From Scopulariopsis brevicaulis (taxonomy: Eukaryota; Ascomycota; Sordariomycetes; Microascales; Microascaceae): a DNA stretch of 64,000 bases. Of this stretch, positions 63,123 through 64,000 are shown one piece after another. A model generated the notes under the pieces. That model made no database searches, was not told where the DNA came from, and saw nothing but the letters and a program-made list of their open reading frames with translations. Made by a program: the position numbers and the translations under genes. Location: NCBI GenBank assembly GCA_017657125.1, contig JAGFNX010000096.1, positions 19,614 to 83,613 on the forward strand, read 5' to 3'. Position 1 is the first letter of the stretch. Each line of letters begins with the position of its first letter.

Positions 63123-64000
63123 GGTGAATGATAGGGAGCCGAATGTGATGCTCGTAAAGTACTACGCTGAAGATAATGCTGGATCCGCTTCTAAAAAAAC
63201 TATAAAAAAAACTCCCCGAACCATGGTGGACTGCGGAACATGGTAATTAATAGAAAAGAGCAGGATTATAAAGGTCCAAATAAGAAGGGGCCTGTTTCAT
63301 GATACTTTTAGCGCATCTCTCCACCCTGACCAGTGGGGTTGAGGGACAATGACGATTCAAGCAAAACAGCGGGCTTGCGACGCATGTTGGCCCGTGTAAG
63401 TCCACTTGGGGGCAAGCGCCTCGAGGACCCATAACCACGGATTCTTCACTGAAATTTCAGGGATGAATACTACGACGTAGTACGCGTCAGACCCAGTTGC
63501 CGGGCCCAGTTTTACCACACGCCCCCCCACTACCGGATCTCGTACTCGTACTCAGTATGTCGGCCTCGAAACCCTTTTTGGTAGACTCCCCCGGCGTGGG
63601 GCTTAAACCACGTGTTAAGGGTTTGGAAATGAAGGATTTCAGACGGGGGAAAGTCCCGATTCGTTCAATGGGAGTGGAGCCGAGTGCCGGGGGTCGGGAA
63701 AGAAGTGTTACCGGACGGAGGAAAGACTCCATAAATTGTATCACGGCGGAGCCACCGCGGAGAGTATCAAGGGTCTTCCTTGTGTTCTCCGCAAGGAATG
63801 ACGCAGTAGCAGGATCGGGCACTTTATCTCATACGTCGTCTAAGCCGAGGGTTAAACGGATATGGCCGTAAAGGACATTGTGTACCGAGTAGGATCGTTG
63901 AAATCGAATACCCCTTTTCCTATTTGATGCCCCTCTTCAACGGTAGTGCAGTACCATTTTCCATTATTCCTCCCTGTCGACAGTAGTACTGAGTACGACT
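63123..64000. other. Right end, promoter of the SDR gene and gene-free DNA
   Basis: No supported gene. Two overlapping antisense frames of 111 and 124 codons (63487-63871) compete for the same DNA. The minus-strand one looks slightly more protein-like, but no motif is recognised. Confidence 0.4.

Noticed and set aside
63487..63871. Two antisense frames of 111 and 124 codons
   Set aside because: They compete for the same DNA, have no recognisable domain and no supporting flanks; not called as genes.
1..64000. tRNA genes, rRNA, CRISPR arrays and transposon terminal repeats
   Set aside because: No cloverleaf with a proper T-loop, no rRNA-like stretch, no regular spacer array and no transposase or reverse-transcriptase motif was recognised by eye; a tRNA or repeat scan could still find weak cases.

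Overview
The window looks like nuclear DNA of a filamentous ascomycete (Pezizomycotina). Most genes are split by short introns of about 50-120 bases with GTRNGT-type donors, CTAAC-like branch sites and YAG acceptors. Gene families are typical of such fungi: Zn2Cys6 regulators, UstYa/DUF3328, many MFS transporters, PhyH-type dioxygenases and small secreted peptides. I rebuilt 23 intact protein genes exon by exon by checking frame across each junction. I also found four decayed or partial genes. I recognised no rRNA, tRNA, CRISPR array or intact transposon.

Layout. 0.8-4.2 kb: an HSL-type esterase and a membrane acyltransferase. 5-6.2 kb: two very small secreted proteins. 7.2-8.3 kb: a UstYa-family oxidase-like protein. 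8.6-9 kb: an MFS relic. 9.3-31.1 kb: a metabolic block with a Zn2Cys6 activator, two PhyH-type Fe(II)/2-oxoglutarate dioxygenase paralogues, an amino-acid transporter, a CocE/X-Pro dipeptidase-like hydrolase, two MFS transporters (12- and 14-helix types), a decayed gene of unknown family and an FAD monooxygenase. This resembles the tailoring, transport and control half of a biosynthetic cluster, but no PKS, NRPS or terpene synthase is visible. A 10-base motif, CCGAACCGAG, lies about 200-300 bases upstream of the activator, both dioxygenases and one MFS gene, which suggests a regulon.

33.5-40.2 kb: a secreted defensin-like peptide with a CS-alpha-beta cysteine pattern, another MFS transporter, and a divergent pair made of a class II aldolase and a 3-hydroxyisobutyrate/threonate-type dehydrogenase. 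41.2-45.9 kb is a housekeeping segment: an XMAP215/Stu2 microtubule polymerase and a LITAF-domain protein. 46-48.7 kb is gene-poor with one NACHT-like relic.

48.7-57.3 kb looks like a sugar-use module: a Zn2Cys6 regulator, a GH3 beta-glucosidase with PA14 domain and no signal peptide, and a sugar-porter MFS. 58.6-63.1 kb has a secreted amidase, a phosphotransferase (APH) relic, an ankyrin fragment and a short-chain dehydrogenase. The rest is intergenic sequence in which I see little.
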